Below the pieces are notes generated by a model. That model was not told the origin of the DNA. It did not search any database and saw only the letters and a list, made by a program, of their open reading frames with translations. DNA of 64,000 nt from Actinomycetospora lemnae (GTDB lineage: Bacteria; Actinomycetota; Actinomycetes; Mycobacteriales; Pseudonocardiaceae): NCBI RefSeq assembly GCF_028737315.1, contig NZ_JAQZAO010000004.1:1-64000 (forward strand), written 5' to 3'. The translations under genes and the position numbers were made by a program. This document shows, piece after piece, positions 42,845-50,510 of the stretch (position 1 is its first letter; each line of letters opens with the position of its first letter).

Positions 42845-44734
42845 ATGAGTGGCGAGTACCGGGCGGCCTACGACCGCAGCATGAACGACCCCGACGGCTT
42901 CTGGCGCGACGCGGCGGGTCTGATCGACTGGTACCGCGAGCCCGAGACGATCATGGACACGTCGGCGCTGCCGTTCTCGCGCTGGTTCGCCGGCGGCGAG
43001 ATGAACACCTGCCACAACGCCCTCGACCGTCACGTCGACGCGGGCCGCGGCGACCAGGTCGCGCTGATCCACGACTCGCCCGTCACCGACGACCGCCAGC
43101 GCTTCACCTACCGCGAGCTGCGCGACGAGGTGGCCCGCTTCGCCGGCGTCCTGCGCTCGGTGGGCGTCGACAAGGGCGACCGAGTGATCATCTACATGCC
43201 GATGGTCCCGCAGGCCGCGATCGCCATGCTCGCCTGCGCGCGCCTCGGCGCCGTCCACTCGGTGGTCTTCGGCGGGTTCGCCGCGCGCGAGCTCGCCGTG
43301 CGCATCGACGACGCCCGGCCCTCGGCGATCGTCAGCGCGTCCTGCGGCATCGAGGGCAAGCGGGTGATCGAGTACAAGCCGCTGCTCGACAAGGCCATCG
43401 AGCTCTCCTCCCACGACCCCGGCCGCTCGATCGTCCTCCAGCGCCCGCAGGCCGAGGCCACGATGGGCGAGCGCGACGTCGACTGGGCCGAGGCGATGCG
43501 CAACGCCGAGCCCGTCGACTGCGTGCCGGTCGCCGCCACCGACCCGCTCTACGTCCTCTACACCTCGGGCACCACCGGCAAGCCCAAGGGCGTCCAGCGC
43601 GACAACGGCGGCCACGCGGTGGCGCTGCGCTGGTCGATGGAGAACATCTACGACGTCGGGCCCGGCGAGGTCATGTTCACCGCCTCCGACGTCGGCTGGG
43701 TCGTCGGGCACTCCTACATCGTCTACGCGCCCCTGCTCACCGGGGCGACGACCGTGCTCTACGAGGGCAAGCCGATCGGCACGCCCGACGCCGGCCAGTT
43801 CTGGCGGGTCGTGCAGGAGCACGGGGTCAAGGCGCTGTTCACCGCGCCGACCGCCTTCCGCGGCATCAAGAAGGAGGACCCGGACGCGACGTACCTCCAG
43901 CAGTACGACATCTCCTCGCTCCAGACCCTCTTCCTCGCCGGCGAGCGCCTCGACCCCGAGACCTGGATGTGGGCGTCGGAGAAGCTGGGCGTGCCGGTGG
44001 TCGACCACTGGTGGCAGACCGAGACGGGGTGGCCGATCGCGGCGAACCTGCGCGGGCTCGAGCCGATGGAGCTCAAGGCGGGGTCGCCGTCGGTGATCGT
44101 GCCCGGGTACCAGGTGGAGATCCTCGACGTCGACGGCACCGTCCTGCCGCGCGGCGAGGAGGGCGCGATCACGATCAAGCTGCCGCTGCCCCCGGGCTGC
44201 CTGCAGACGCTGTGGGACGACGACGAGCGCTTCCGCGAGTCCTACATGAGCCGCTACGAGGGCTACTACCTCACCGGCGACGGCGGGTACCTCGACGAGG
44301 ACGGCTACCTCTACGTCATGGGCCGCACCGACGACGTCATCAACGTCGCCGGCCACCGCCTGTCGACCGGCTCCATGGAGGAGGTCCTCTCCGGGCACCC
44401 CGACGTCGCCGAGTGCGCCGTCATCGGCGTGCACGACGCGATGAAGGGCCAGGTCCCCCGCGGCTTCGTGGTGCTCAAGGCGGGCGTCGAGCGCGAGGAG
44501 TCCGAGCTCGCGGCGGAGCTCGTCGCGATGGTCCGCGACGAGGTCGGCGCCGTGGCGTCGTTCAAGGACGTCGCCGTCGTCCCGGCCCTGCCCAAGACCC
44601 GCTCGGGCAAGGTGCTGCGCAAGACCATGCGCGGCATCGCCGACGGCAAGGACGAGGCCGTGCCGTCGACGATCGACGACGCCGGCGTGCTCGACACCCT
44701 GCGCCCGGTGCTGCAGAAGGGGCCGGGTGCCTGA
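42845..44734 (+). CDS. Propionyl-CoA/acetyl-CoA synthetase (PrpE type)
   Basis: 629 residues from ATG at 42845 (a GTG at 42833 would add four). ANL-superfamily adenylation domain: YVLYTSGTTGKPKGVQRDNGGHAVAL (P-loop), HWWQTETGWPI, YYLTGDGGYLDEDGYLYVMGRTDDVINVAGHRLSTG, and the catalytic Lys in PKTRSGKVLRKTMR. The segment ALFTAPTAFRGIKKEDPDA is typical of PrpE/ACSS3, which prefers propionate over acetate. It converts short-chain carboxylates with ATP and CoA to acyl-CoA. A palindrome directly after the stop probably ends transcription. Confidence 0.92.
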   Translation: MSGEYRAAYDRSMNDPDGFWRDAAGLIDWYREPETIMDTSALPFSRWFAGGEMNTCHNALDRHVDAGRGDQVALIHDSPVTDDRQRFTYRELRDEVARFAGVLRSVGVDKGDRVIIYMPMVPQAAIAMLACARLGAVHSVVFGGFAARELAVRIDDARPSAIVSASCGIEGKRVIEYKPLLDKAIELSSHDPGRSIVLQRPQAEATMGERDVDWAEAMRNAEPVDCVPVAATDPLYVLYTSGTTGKPKGVQRDNGGHAVALRWSMENIYDVGPGEVMFTASDVGWVVGHSYIVYAPLLTGATTVLYEGKPIGTPDAGQFWRVVQEHGVKALFTAPTAFRGIKKEDPDATYLQQYDISSLQTLFLAGERLDPETWMWASEKLGVPVVDHWWQTETGWPIAANLRGLEPMELKAGSPSVIVPGYQVEILDVDGTVLPRGEEGAITIKLPLPPGCLQTLWDDDERFRESYMSRYEGYYLTGDGGYLDEDGYLYVMGRTDDVINVAGHRLSTGSMEEVLSGHPDVAECAVIGVHDAMKGQVPRGFVVLKAGVEREESELAAELVAMVRDEVGAVASFKDVAVVPALPKTRSGKVLRKTMRGIADGKDEAVPSTIDDAGVLDTLRPVLQKGPGA

Positions 44735-44740
44735 CGGCAG

Positions 44741-44780
44741 GTGAGCAGAAAGAAGTGCGCCGGCACTTCTTTCTGCTCAC
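44741..44780. repeat. GTGAGC-type perfect palindrome, likely bidirectional terminator
   Basis: gtgagcagaaagaagtgc (44741-44758) pairs perfectly with gcacttctttctgctcac (44763-44780), an 18-bp stem with a 4-base loop. It lies between the converging acyl-CoA synthetase and SDR genes. The stem is AT-richer than its surroundings. It shares GTGAGC...GCTCACGA edges with the elements at 23581 and 30439. Confidence 0.8.
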
Positions 44781-44796
44781 GAGCACGCAGTGCACC

Positions 44797-45642
44797 TCAG
44801 CGCTCGTCGGGCGGGAAGTCCGCGCCGACGGCCACGTCGCGCCAGGCCCGCGCCTCGTCGATCCGCTGCTGCCACAGGTGCGGGGCGAGGTCGGCGGCCA
44901 TCTCGCCCAGCAGCAGGCGGCGGGGCGGGTCGTCGCTGTCGACGGCGCGGATCATCGCCCGGCCGGCGCGGTGCGGGTCGCCGGGCTGGGTGAACGCCTG
45001 CGAGCCGTCCATCGCCGCGCGGCGCGGGCCGAGGACCTCGTCGTAGGCGTGCATCGGCGTCGCGCGGACCATGCTGCCGCCGTTCCAGTCGGTGCGGAAC
45101 GGGCCGGGCTCGACGATCGTGACCCGGATGCCGTAGGGCGCGACCTCCTGCGCCAGCGACTCCGAGAGACCCTCGAGCCCCCACTTCGTCGCGTGGTAGA
45201 GCCCGGTGTTGGGGAAGGCGCCGACGCCGCCGATGCTCGAGATCGGCAGCAGGTGCCCGGACCGCTGCGCGCGCATCGTCGGCAGCACCGCCTGCAGCGA
45301 CCACAGCGCGCCGAACAGGTTGACCTCGACCTGCGCGCGGGCCTCCTCCTCGTCGACCTCCTCGACCCCGCCGGCCAGCCCGTAGCCGGCGTTGGCCACG
45401 AGCACGTCGATCCGGCCCGTCTCGGCGGCGACCTGGTTGGTCACCGCGAGCACGGCGGCCCGGTCGGTGACGTCGAGGTCGCGGGTCAGCAGGCGGTCGC
45501 CGTGCTGGTCGGCGAGGTCGTCGAGGGTCGTGGCGTCACGTGCGGTCGCCACGACCCGGTCGCCGACGGCCAGCACCTCCTCCACGAGGGCGCGGCCGAG
45601 GCCCCGCGACGCGCCGGTCACCAGCCAGGTGCGATCACTCAT
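44797..45642 (-). CDS. Short-chain dehydrogenase/reductase
   Basis: 281 residues. SDR Rossmann motifs: VTGASRGLGRALVEEVL (cofactor loop), VLVANAGYGLAGGVEEV, catalytic Ser in PISSIGG and YHATKWGLEGL (Tyr-x3-Lys). The Arg after the glycine loop suggests NADP preference. The C-terminal stretch VEPGPFRTDWNGGSM fits the classical SDR family acting on unknown alcohols or ketones. ATG at 45642. Confidence 0.92.
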   Translation of the reverse strand: MSDRTWLVTGASRGLGRALVEEVLAVGDRVVATARDATTLDDLADQHGDRLLTRDLDVTDRAAVLAVTNQVAAETGRIDVLVANAGYGLAGGVEEVDEEEARAQVEVNLFGALWSLQAVLPTMRAQRSGHLLPISSIGGVGAFPNTGLYHATKWGLEGLSESLAQEVAPYGIRVTIVEPGPFRTDWNGGSMVRATPMHAYDEVLGPRRAAMDGSQAFTQPGDPHRAGRAMIRAVDSDDPPRRLLLGEMAADLAPHLWQQRIDEARAWRDVAVGADFPPDER

Positions 45643-45675
45643 GCCCCCGACATACCCCGTGGGGGACGGGTGGTG

Positions 45676-46524
45676 TCAGTCCGCGCGGCCCAGGCCGTCG
45701 TCGGGGATGGCCGCGCCGCCGTAGCCGATGTAGTTGCCCGCGGAGTTGCGCAGGCCACCGGCCATGACGTCGTCGATGCTGTGGTTCGCGATCATCGTGC
45801 GGACCCCGGCGGTGATGTTGGCGACCGGGTCGAAGATGCCGCGGTCGGCGAGCTCGGGGAGCACCGCGTTGCGGAACGTGGTGTCGATGAGCTGCATGAG
45901 CCCCTTCGACGGCGTCCCCGCGGCAGCGTTGGAGTCCCAGTCGTTGACGGCGTCGGCGTTGCCCGTCGACTCCCGCATGATGATCTTCTTGACGCCCGGG
46001 GCGAGGCGCTGCGGCAGGCCCATGAGCCCGAGCGCCTTGGCGATCTGGCCGTCCAGCGTGCGCTCGTTGCCGGCCTCGTAGGGCGTCCCGAACTCCAGCG
46101 GACCGTTCTCGCGGGTGACGCTCATCGACTTCAGCAGCGAGGACACGTCGTCGGCGTCCCCGGCGCTCGGCTCGTCGGAGGACGAGGACCCGGACGACGA
46201 GGACCCTGAGGACGCTGAGGACGCCGACACCGGCATCGCCACCGGGCTGACCGACGCGACGCCGCCGACCGCGGGCGTCGCGCGGTGCTGGGAGGCGAGG
46301 GCGAGCGCGGCCGTCGTCGCCGCGGGGTCGGGCGCGACCGGGGCCTCGGCGTCGGCGACGTGGGTGTCGAGCGTCTGGATCGCGGGCAGCACCGCGCCGG
46401 CCGCGACCGCCGCGACCAGGATCGAGCCCGTGGTGGAGGACGACCGGGTTCGGCGCACGCCCGTCCGGGTAGGGCTCAGGGAGAACGGAACGGTGTCGGG
46501 GTCACCCACTCCGTGTCGGCTCAC
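45676..46524 (-). CDS. Secreted lytic-transglycosylase-like protein
   Basis: 282 residues from GTG at 46524 (GCGAGG five bases upstream). A membrane/signal segment (about 33-55, STTGSILVAAVAAGAVLPAIQT) and a Ser/Gly-rich linker (about 95-125) precede an SLT-like C-terminal domain with the catalytic Glu in IIMRESTGNADAVNDWDSNAA and the family GLMQLIDTTF. Such enzymes cleave peptidoglycan glycan strands outside the cell. The C-terminal NSAGNYIGYGG motif supports goose-lysozyme/SLT membership. Confidence 0.82.
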   Translation of the reverse strand: MSRHGVGDPDTVPFSLSPTRTGVRRTRSSSTTGSILVAAVAAGAVLPAIQTLDTHVADAEAPVAPDPAATTAALALASQHRATPAVGGVASVSPVAMPVSASSASSGSSSSGSSSSDEPSAGDADDVSSLLKSMSVTRENGPLEFGTPYEAGNERTLDGQIAKALGLMGLPQRLAPGVKKIIMRESTGNADAVNDWDSNAAAGTPSKGLMQLIDTTFRNAVLPELADRGIFDPVANITAGVRTMIANHSIDDVMAGGLRNSAGNYIGYGGAAIPDDGLGRAD

Positions 46525-46886
46525 CGTCACCTCGCGCGGATCGTCGGGGACGGACGGTCGGCGGGACGAGGGGGAGCGACGCCGTGACCGTTCCGTGATC
46601 GGACGCCTGGGAACATAGCGAGGTCGTCCGGTGGCTCCGCGTGGCCCTCCCCGGCCCGGGGGCCCGGATCGCGCCCGGTTCGCGTGCCCGCGGCGCCGGG
46701 TGGTCCGACGGGCGGGGCGAGGTTGCCGATGCGTCCCCGTGCATGCCCGCGAGCGGCCGCGCGGGCGCGCCGGGCGGTCGTCCCGGCGCCGGGCGGTCGT
46801 CCCTCGATCGGCCGCTCGGGTCCCGCGAGGCCGCGGACCCTTCACCGCAGCGAAGCGCCGCCCGTCGTGTCGAGCGTGTCGGGCGC
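46525..46886. other. 362-bp intergenic region upstream of the transglycosylase gene
   Basis: No convincing gene in any frame. It contains two tandem copies of cgccgggcggtcgtccc (46768-46784 and 46787-46803, 19-bp period) and several GC-rich hairpins. It should hold the transglycosylase promoter and perhaps a 5' leader. I compared it with the c-di-AMP (ydaO) riboswitch known before cell-wall hydrolase genes in actinobacteria and could not match the conserved core. Confidence 0.5.
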
Positions 46887-47843
46887 TCAGGTCGCGAGCA
46901 GCTCCCCGAGGGCGTCGAGGGCGCGGTCGCCCTCCGCCCGGGCCGCCGCCGACGCTGCGGCCAGCCCGAAGAACCCGTGCACGAGCCCGGCGCCGTCGAG
47001 CCGCCGCACGGCCACCCCGGCGGCCTCGAGGGCGTCGGCGTAGGCGCGGCCCTCGTCGCGCAGGGGGTCGAGCTCCGCGGTCGCCACGACGGCCGGGGCC
47101 ACGCCGTCCAGGCCCCCGGGCTCCGCGGCCGCGCGCAGGGGCGCCACCGACGGGTCGTCGCGCAGGGCGGCGTCGGGCACGTAGCGCTCCCAGAACCACA
47201 CGAGGTCCGCGCGCGTGAGGAAGGGGCCGTCGGCGTTCTCGGCCACCGACGGCGAGGCCATCGTCGGGTCGAGGCCCGGGTAGAGCAGCAGCTGCGCGTC
47301 GAGACGCGGGCCCCAGTCGCGGGCCAGCAGCGCCGCGCCGGCCGCGAGCCCGGCACCGGCGCTGTCGCCGCCGACGACGAGGCGGTCGGACGCTCGCTGC
47401 AGCGCGGCCCAGCGCATCGCGGTGTGGGCGTCGGTCAGTGGCGCGGGGTGGGGGTGCTCGGGCGCGAGGCGGTAGTCGACGGACACGACGGTGGCGCCGA
47501 GGTGCGTGCAGACCCGCCGCGCGGCGCCGTCGGCGGTGTCGAGGTCGCCCAGCACCCAGCCGCCGCCGTGCAGCCAGACCACCGTGATCGCCGCCTGCTC
47601 CCCGGCGGGCTCGTAGACCCGGACCGCCACGTCGGCGTCGGTCCCGGTGCCGCCGGCGGGGGCGACGTCGTCGTGCACCGAGCCGACCGACGGCGGGTCC
47701 CCGCGCCGGCGCAGCGCCAGCGTGCGGTAGTTGCGGCGCGCGTCGCCGACGTCGTCGCGGGTCATCGGCAGCAGGCCGTCGGCGGTGAGGGTGGCGACCG
47801 CCGTGGCGAGCTCGGGGTCGATCCGGTCGGTGGTCTCGGCCAT
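46887..47843 (-). CDS. Alpha/beta hydrolase, HSL-type esterase
   Basis: 318 residues from ATG at 47843. Hormone-sensitive-lipase family: oxyanion motif VVWLHGGGWVLGD, nucleophile GGDSAGAGLAAG, catalytic Asp in TAELDPLRDEGRAYADAL, and His in GLVHGFFGLA. It should hydrolyse short-chain esters in the cytoplasm. It is divergent from the ArsR-type gene, 121 bp apart, so its promoter may also be touched by the operators at 47888-47951. Confidence 0.92.
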   Translation of the reverse strand: MAETTDRIDPELATAVATLTADGLLPMTRDDVGDARRNYRTLALRRRGDPPSVGSVHDDVAPAGGTGTDADVAVRVYEPAGEQAAITVVWLHGGGWVLGDLDTADGAARRVCTHLGATVVSVDYRLAPEHPHPAPLTDAHTAMRWAALQRASDRLVVGGDSAGAGLAAGAALLARDWGPRLDAQLLLYPGLDPTMASPSVAENADGPFLTRADLVWFWERYVPDAALRDDPSVAPLRAAAEPGGLDGVAPAVVATAELDPLRDEGRAYADALEAAGVAVRRLDGAGLVHGFFGLAAASAAARAEGDRALDALGELLAT

Positions 47844-47887
47844 GGCGGCATCCTCGCCGCCGACCCCGGCGCTCGCCAACGCACCGA

Positions 47888-47951
47888 GTTCAACCCAGGG
47901 GTTGAAGAAGGGGAAGGTCCACGCTATCGTTGTCCTCAACCGCAAGGTTGA
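47888..47951 (+). promoter_or_regulatory. arsR-type promoter bracketed by two palindromic operators
   Basis: Two related inverted repeats occur: gttcaacccaggggttgaag (47888-47907) and tcaaccgcaaggttga (47936-47951), both of TCAACC-n-GGTTGA form. Between them is a promoter with -35 TTGAAG (47902-47907), a 17-bp spacer and -10 TATCGT (47925-47930). The first operator covers the -35 and the second the expected start point. This suits tight autorepression by the ArsR-type protein encoded just downstream. Confidence 0.7.
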
Positions 47952-47964
47952 ACAAGGAGTGAGC

Positions 47965-48330
47965 GTGGACGACCAGCTCTCGCGGGTGTTCTCGGCCCTG
48001 GCCGACCCCATCCGCCGCGACATGGTGGCCCGCCTCGCCGTCGCGGACGCCGGCGTCAACGAGCTCGCGGAGCCCTACGACGTCAGCGTCCAGGCGGTGT
48101 CCAAGCACCTCAAGGTGCTGGAGGAGGCGGGCCTCGTCAGCCGCACCAAGCAGGCCCAGCGCCGGCCGGTCCACCTCGAGGCGGAGGTCTTCGACCTGAT
48201 GACCAAGTGGATCGAGCGCTACCGCCGCCAGGCGGAGGAGCGCTACCGCCGTCTCGACGACGTCCTCGCCGAGATGGACACCGAGCAGTCCCCGACCGAC
48301 ACCCGACACACCGAACGAGGAGCCTCCTGA
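47965..48330 (+). CDS. ArsR-type winged-helix repressor
   Basis: 121 residues from GTG at 47965 (AAGGAG seven bases upstream). ArsR winged helix: VFSALADPIRRDMVARLAVADAGVNELAEPYDVSVQAVSKHLKVLEEAGLVSRTK, with no Cys metal site, so it is not a metal sensor of the classical kind. A charged helical tail follows. It is the usual partner of an AHSA1/SRPBCC protein, and here the next gene starts on the stop codon (TGATG). Two palindromes around its promoter are likely its own operators. Confidence 0.92.
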   Translation: MDDQLSRVFSALADPIRRDMVARLAVADAGVNELAEPYDVSVQAVSKHLKVLEEAGLVSRTKQAQRRPVHLEAEVFDLMTKWIERYRRQAEERYRRLDDVLAEMDTEQSPTDTRHTERGAS

Positions 48331-48812
48331 TGAACACCGCGACCCGCGAGACGACGATCACCGCCGACCCGGCCGTGCCGACCATCCTCATCACCCGCGA
48401 GTTCGACGCCCCGGTCGACCGGGTCTTCCGCGCCCACGTCGAGCCCGACCTGGTGAAGCGCTGGCTGGGCCCGCGCGGCCTGACCATGGAGATCGACCAC
48501 TGGGACGCCCGGACCGGCGGCGGCTACCGCTACACCCACCGCGACGACAGCGGGGAGTACCGGTTCTTCGGCTCCTTCCACGAGGTGCGGCCGGACGAGC
48601 GGATCGTCCAGACGTTCACCTACGAAGGATTCCCCGACGGCGTCAGCCTCGAGACGCTGACCTTCGTCGACCTGGGCGACGGCCGCACGCGCCTGGAGGG
48701 GCTGTCGGTGGTCGACTCGATGGCCGCCCGCGACGCCATGCTCTCCAGCGGCATGGACGTGGGCGTCAAGGAGGGCTACGAGCAGCTCGACGAGCTGCTG
48801 GCCGCCGAGTGA
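48330..48812 (+). CDS. SRPBCC/AHSA1 family protein
   Basis: 160 residues with a START-like helix-grip fold: ITREFDAPVDRVFRAHVEPDLVKRWLGPRG, then TGGGYRYTHRDDSGEYRFFGSFHEVRPDERIVQTFTYEG. This is the AHSA1 group that binds hydrophobic ligands; in bacteria it commonly follows an ArsR-type regulator, and one of the two is thought to sense the ligand. The gene overlaps arsR by one base, and a GAGGAG site precedes the ATG. Confidence 0.9.
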   Translation: MNTATRETTITADPAVPTILITREFDAPVDRVFRAHVEPDLVKRWLGPRGLTMEIDHWDARTGGGYRYTHRDDSGEYRFFGSFHEVRPDERIVQTFTYEGFPDGVSLETLTFVDLGDGRTRLEGLSVVDSMAARDAMLSSGMDVGVKEGYEQLDELLAAE

Positions 48813-48822
48813 GCCGAGCCCG

Positions 48823-49332
48823 CTAGAGCTCGTCGAAGGGCGCGGCGTAGCGGAACGGCCCGCGGGGCGGGTCGTCGGCGAGGGCGCGGACCCGGAAGTA
48901 CCCGCCCCACGCCGGGTCGGGCGCCTCGACGCCGTGCTCGCTCGCCGCGCGGAAGCCGAAGCGCGCGTAGAACGCGGGCTCGCCGAGGAGTGCGACGAGC
49001 ACCTCGTCCCGGGCCTCCGCCGCCGCGACGACGGCGTGCATCAGCGCCGTCCCGACCCCGCGCCCCTGGTGGTCAGGACGGACGGCGATCGGGCCGAGCC
49101 CGAGAGCGGGGTGCTCGCCGACGTGCCCGCGGGTGGCGACGACGTGCGCGACCACTGCGTCGCCGACCACCGCCACCAGCGAGAACGCCGGCAGCCAGCC
49201 CGCGTCCGCGCGGAGTCGGTCGAGCAGGCCGACCTCGACCGGCTCCGCGGCGCCGTCGGGCACGGGAAAGGCCGCAGCCACCACCGCCCGGACCGCCGCG
49301 ACGTCGCCGGGCCGTTCGCGTCGGACGAGCAC
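48823..49332 (-). CDS. GNAT family N-acetyltransferase
   Basis: 169 residues from GTG at 49332 (a TTG at 49368 would add 12). The acetyl-CoA-binding motif is LGLGPIAVRPDHQGRGVGTALMHAVVAAA, followed by LVALLGEPAFYARFGFRAASEHGVEAP. This is the arrangement of the YhbS-like GNAT proteins. The substrate is unknown. Convergent with the AHSA1 gene. Confidence 0.9.
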   Translation of the reverse strand: MLVRRERPGDVAAVRAVVAAAFPVPDGAAEPVEVGLLDRLRADAGWLPAFSLVAVVGDAVVAHVVATRGHVGEHPALGLGPIAVRPDHQGRGVGTALMHAVVAAAEARDEVLVALLGEPAFYARFGFRAASEHGVEAPDPAWGGYFRVRALADDPPRGPFRYAAPFDEL

Positions 49333-49460
49333 GGGCGCAGCGTGGGGCGGTCGACCGCGGGGCGGCAAGGGGTTTCCCGGCCGCGGAGCAACACCTGCCG
49401 GACGACGACGGCCCGCCCTCGGCGATCGAGGAGCGGGCCGTTGACCTGCAGGAACGGTCG

Positions 49461-49534
49461 TGGAGCGAGTGACGGGAATCGAACCCGCGTTCTCAGCTTG
49501 GGAAGCTGATGTTCTACCATTGAACTACACTCGC
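49461..49534 (-). tRNA. tRNA-Gly (anticodon CCC) with encoded CCA
   Basis: The minus strand reads acceptor arm GCGAGTG ... CACTCGC, T-arm with GGTTCGATTCC, and an anticodon arm TCAGC-TTCCCAA-GCTGA giving anticodon CCC, which reads glycine codon GGG. The discriminator is T (49464) and the three bases after it are CCA (49463-49461), so the 3' end is encoded. The T33 before the anticodon and the A37 after it fit a normal tRNA. Confidence 0.95.
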
Positions 49535-49760
49535 GCGTTGCGTCCCGGAGCCTACACGGCCTCCCGGCGAGCGCAGGCGGGGCCCGGTGCTCCGGCGCCG
49601 AGCGTGACCACACGCGTGTCGTTCACCGCTCGATCACGGTCCGGTCTCGGGTTGGACGCGACCAGATCGCACGGAGCGTCACCACCCGTTGCGTCGTCGG
49701 GGTAGATCCACGACCCGGCCCTGCTGCTGCGGCTCGGCATCGTGTTGGCTGGTCAGCGAC

Positions 49761-50378
49761 ATGAGCACGGAGAGCGCCGGGGGTGAGGCCGCGATGACTG
49801 CCCGTGAGCAGCACGAGCGACCGCTCCCGGAGATGTTCGTCATCGTCGCGTCCGCCGAGGACGCCGACGCGCTCGCGCCGCTCGCCGCCCGCGACCACGA
49901 GGTCGCCCCGGTCCTCGTGGCGACGGGCCCCGACCCCATGGCGGTCGACGACGTCCTCGACGAGCTCGGGGCCCTGGCCGGACGCGTGCTGCTGGTCGAG
50001 ACGCCCGACGACGGGCCGGTGCCCGAGGCCGCCGCGCTCCTGCCGCGCCTCGACGCGCTCGTCGCCGACGACGCGCCCGCGGTCGTCCTCGTCCGCGGTG
50101 GATCCCCGACGGCGCTCGCCGCCACCCAGGTGGCGGTGTGGCGCGGCGTCCCGGTGGTGGCGGTGCCCGTCGCCGGGGAGTCGTCGGTCGGGAGCGCGAA
50201 CCAAGCCGCGATCGCCGCGCTGGTCGCCTCGCAGAGCGCGTGCGACGTCGACCCCGACCAGGTCCGTGCCGCGGCGGCCGCGCAGCGGCTGGTGCGGGAG
50301 CGCCCGGGGTCGGGCTCGGGCTCGGGTGGTGGCCGGCGGCTCGTGCGCCTGCCGAACCATCGCACGCTGTCCGCCTGA
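49761..50378 (+). CDS. Half-size UDP-GlcNAc 2-epimerase-like protein
   Basis: 205 residues from ATG at 49761 (ATG at 49797 is an alternative). It resembles only the N-terminal Rossmann domain of WecB-type UDP-N-acetylglucosamine 2-epimerases: EDADALAPLAA at the start, VVLVRGGSPTALAATQVAVWRGVPVVAVPVAG in place of the family VLVHGDTTTTLAA...PVGHVEAGLR, then NQAAIAALVASQSA. The key Glu of HVEAG is replaced and the C-terminal UDP-binding domain is absent, so epimerase activity is unlikely. A Gly/Ser-rich tail follows. It could be a stand-alone regulatory or binding domain; the role is unknown. Confidence 0.6.
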   Translation: MSTESAGGEAAMTAREQHERPLPEMFVIVASAEDADALAPLAARDHEVAPVLVATGPDPMAVDDVLDELGALAGRVLLVETPDDGPVPEAAALLPRLDALVADDAPAVVLVRGGSPTALAATQVAVWRGVPVVAVPVAGESSVGSANQAAIAALVASQSACDVDPDQVRAAAAAQRLVRERPGSGSGSGGGRRLVRLPNHRTLSA

Positions 50379-50413
50379 CGAACGTCACCCAGAGCGAGCC
50401 AACGGCCTTTCGT

Positions 50414-50428
50414 CATCACTCAGTGATG
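50414..50428. promoter_or_regulatory. 7-1-7 inverted repeat upstream of the diguanylate cyclase gene
   Basis: CATCACTCAGTGATG is a perfect inverted repeat around one central base, about 83 bp upstream of the GGDEF gene. It may be an operator. No cognate regulator can be named. Confidence 0.35.
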
Positions 50429-50510
50429 AGGAGGGCACGAAAAGTGGAGCCGATTACCCACTCCCGGCTAACGTCATGCATCGCGCGGCTGATGGTCCTG
50501 GTGGACAGGC

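Noticed and set aside
44741-44780. Inverted terminal repeat pair of a miniature transposon
   Set aside because: There is only a 4-base loop and no target duplication; a palindromic repeat and terminator explains it better.
46525-46886. c-di-AMP (ydaO) riboswitch upstream of the transglycosylase
   Set aside because: The conserved core elements of that riboswitch could not be found on the relevant strand.
49461-49534. tRNA-Gly as an integration site
   Set aside because: No integrase gene, direct repeat of the tRNA 3' end, or phage-like genes nearby.
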